Assembly (NCBI GenBank): GCA_027009095.1
Contig: JALVDG010000015.1
Coordinates: 1-5,899, forward strand
Source: Thiotrichaceae bacterium
GTDB lineage: Bacteria; Pseudomonadota; Gammaproteobacteria; Thiotrichales; Thiotrichaceae
Direction of reading: 5' to 3'
Length of the DNA: 5,899 nt
Positions 5,837-5,899 of the stretch are shown in pieces. Position numbers and translations under genes: made by a program. Under the pieces are notes generated by a model, which saw nothing but the letters and a program-made list of their open reading frames with translations, did not search any database and was not told the origin of the DNA. How positions within the stretch are numbered: the first letter of the stretch is position 1; every line of letters starts with the position of its first letter.

Positions 5837-5899
5837 TTCAACGAGAGAAGAAAGACATAACGAGCGCATGAAGCGTACTAAAAAAATTGTCGACAAACG
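5829..5899 (+). CDS. cobO: N-terminus of cob(I)yrinic acid a,c-diamide adenosyltransferase (CobO/BtuR), cut by window end
   Basis: An ATG at 5829-5831 opens a frame to the window edge, giving 23 complete codons. The sequence M-S-D-S-T-R-E-E-R-H-N-E-R-M-K-R-T-K-K-I-V-D-K closely resembles the charged N-terminal segment of CobO/BtuR proteins. In these a short MSx leader and an R-H-x-x-R-M-x-x-K-K-x-x-V-D block precede the ATP-binding loop. The loop itself would fall just past the window. The family transfers an adenosyl group from ATP to the cobalt of corrinoids in coenzyme B12 synthesis or salvage. The start overlaps the lipoprotein stop (ATGAGTGA, 8 nt), and AGG at 5818-5820 lies 8 nt before the ATG, which indicates translational coupling. 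Identification rests on 23 residues, so it is probable rather than certain. Confidence 0.75.
   Translation, partial: MSDSTREERHNERMKRTKKIVDK

Overview
The window looks like a chromosomal segment of a gammaproteobacterium of moderate-to-low G+C. I base this on the overall protein style, a class III adenylate cyclase with a CHASE2 sensor, a CRP-type regulator, and the start of a CobO-type corrinoid adenosyltransferase. A Thiotrichales-like sulfur bacterium or similar environmental lineage would fit, but the sequence does not settle the genus.

Layout: (1) At 1-108 (+) is the tail of an open reading frame that reads like the C-terminus of an insertion-sequence transposase. (2) At 218-3082 (-) is a compact two-gene unit: a membrane-anchored CHASE2-adenylate cyclase (872-3082, GTG start) followed 12 nt later by a CRP/FNR-family regulator (218-859). 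(3) A 201-nt divergent intergenic region (3083-3283) holds a perfect 8-bp inverted repeat and a CRP-like half site. (4) At 3284-5101 (+) is an RNase II-family exoribonuclease with a non-canonical N-terminus in place of obvious cold-shock domains. (5) A 177-nt intergenic region (5102-5278) is rich in imperfect hairpins. (6) At 5279-5836 (+) is a small putative lipoprotein of unknown function. Its end overlaps by 8 nt the start of a cobO/btuR-like gene (5829 onward), which runs off the window.

The cyclase and CRP-like protein probably form a self-contained signalling cassette. An extracytoplasmic CHASE2 domain would sense an unknown cue, the cytoplasmic class IIIb catalytic domain would make cAMP, and the co-transcribed receptor would change transcription. 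The regulator keeps the CRP phosphate-binding and DNA-contact residues, but not the adenine-contacting Thr-Ser pair of E. coli CRP, so its ligand preference is open. The ribonuclease may share regulation with this unit through the common intergenic region; this is inference. The lipoprotein and cobO are probably translationally coupled, but no cobalamin riboswitch is visible upstream of them.
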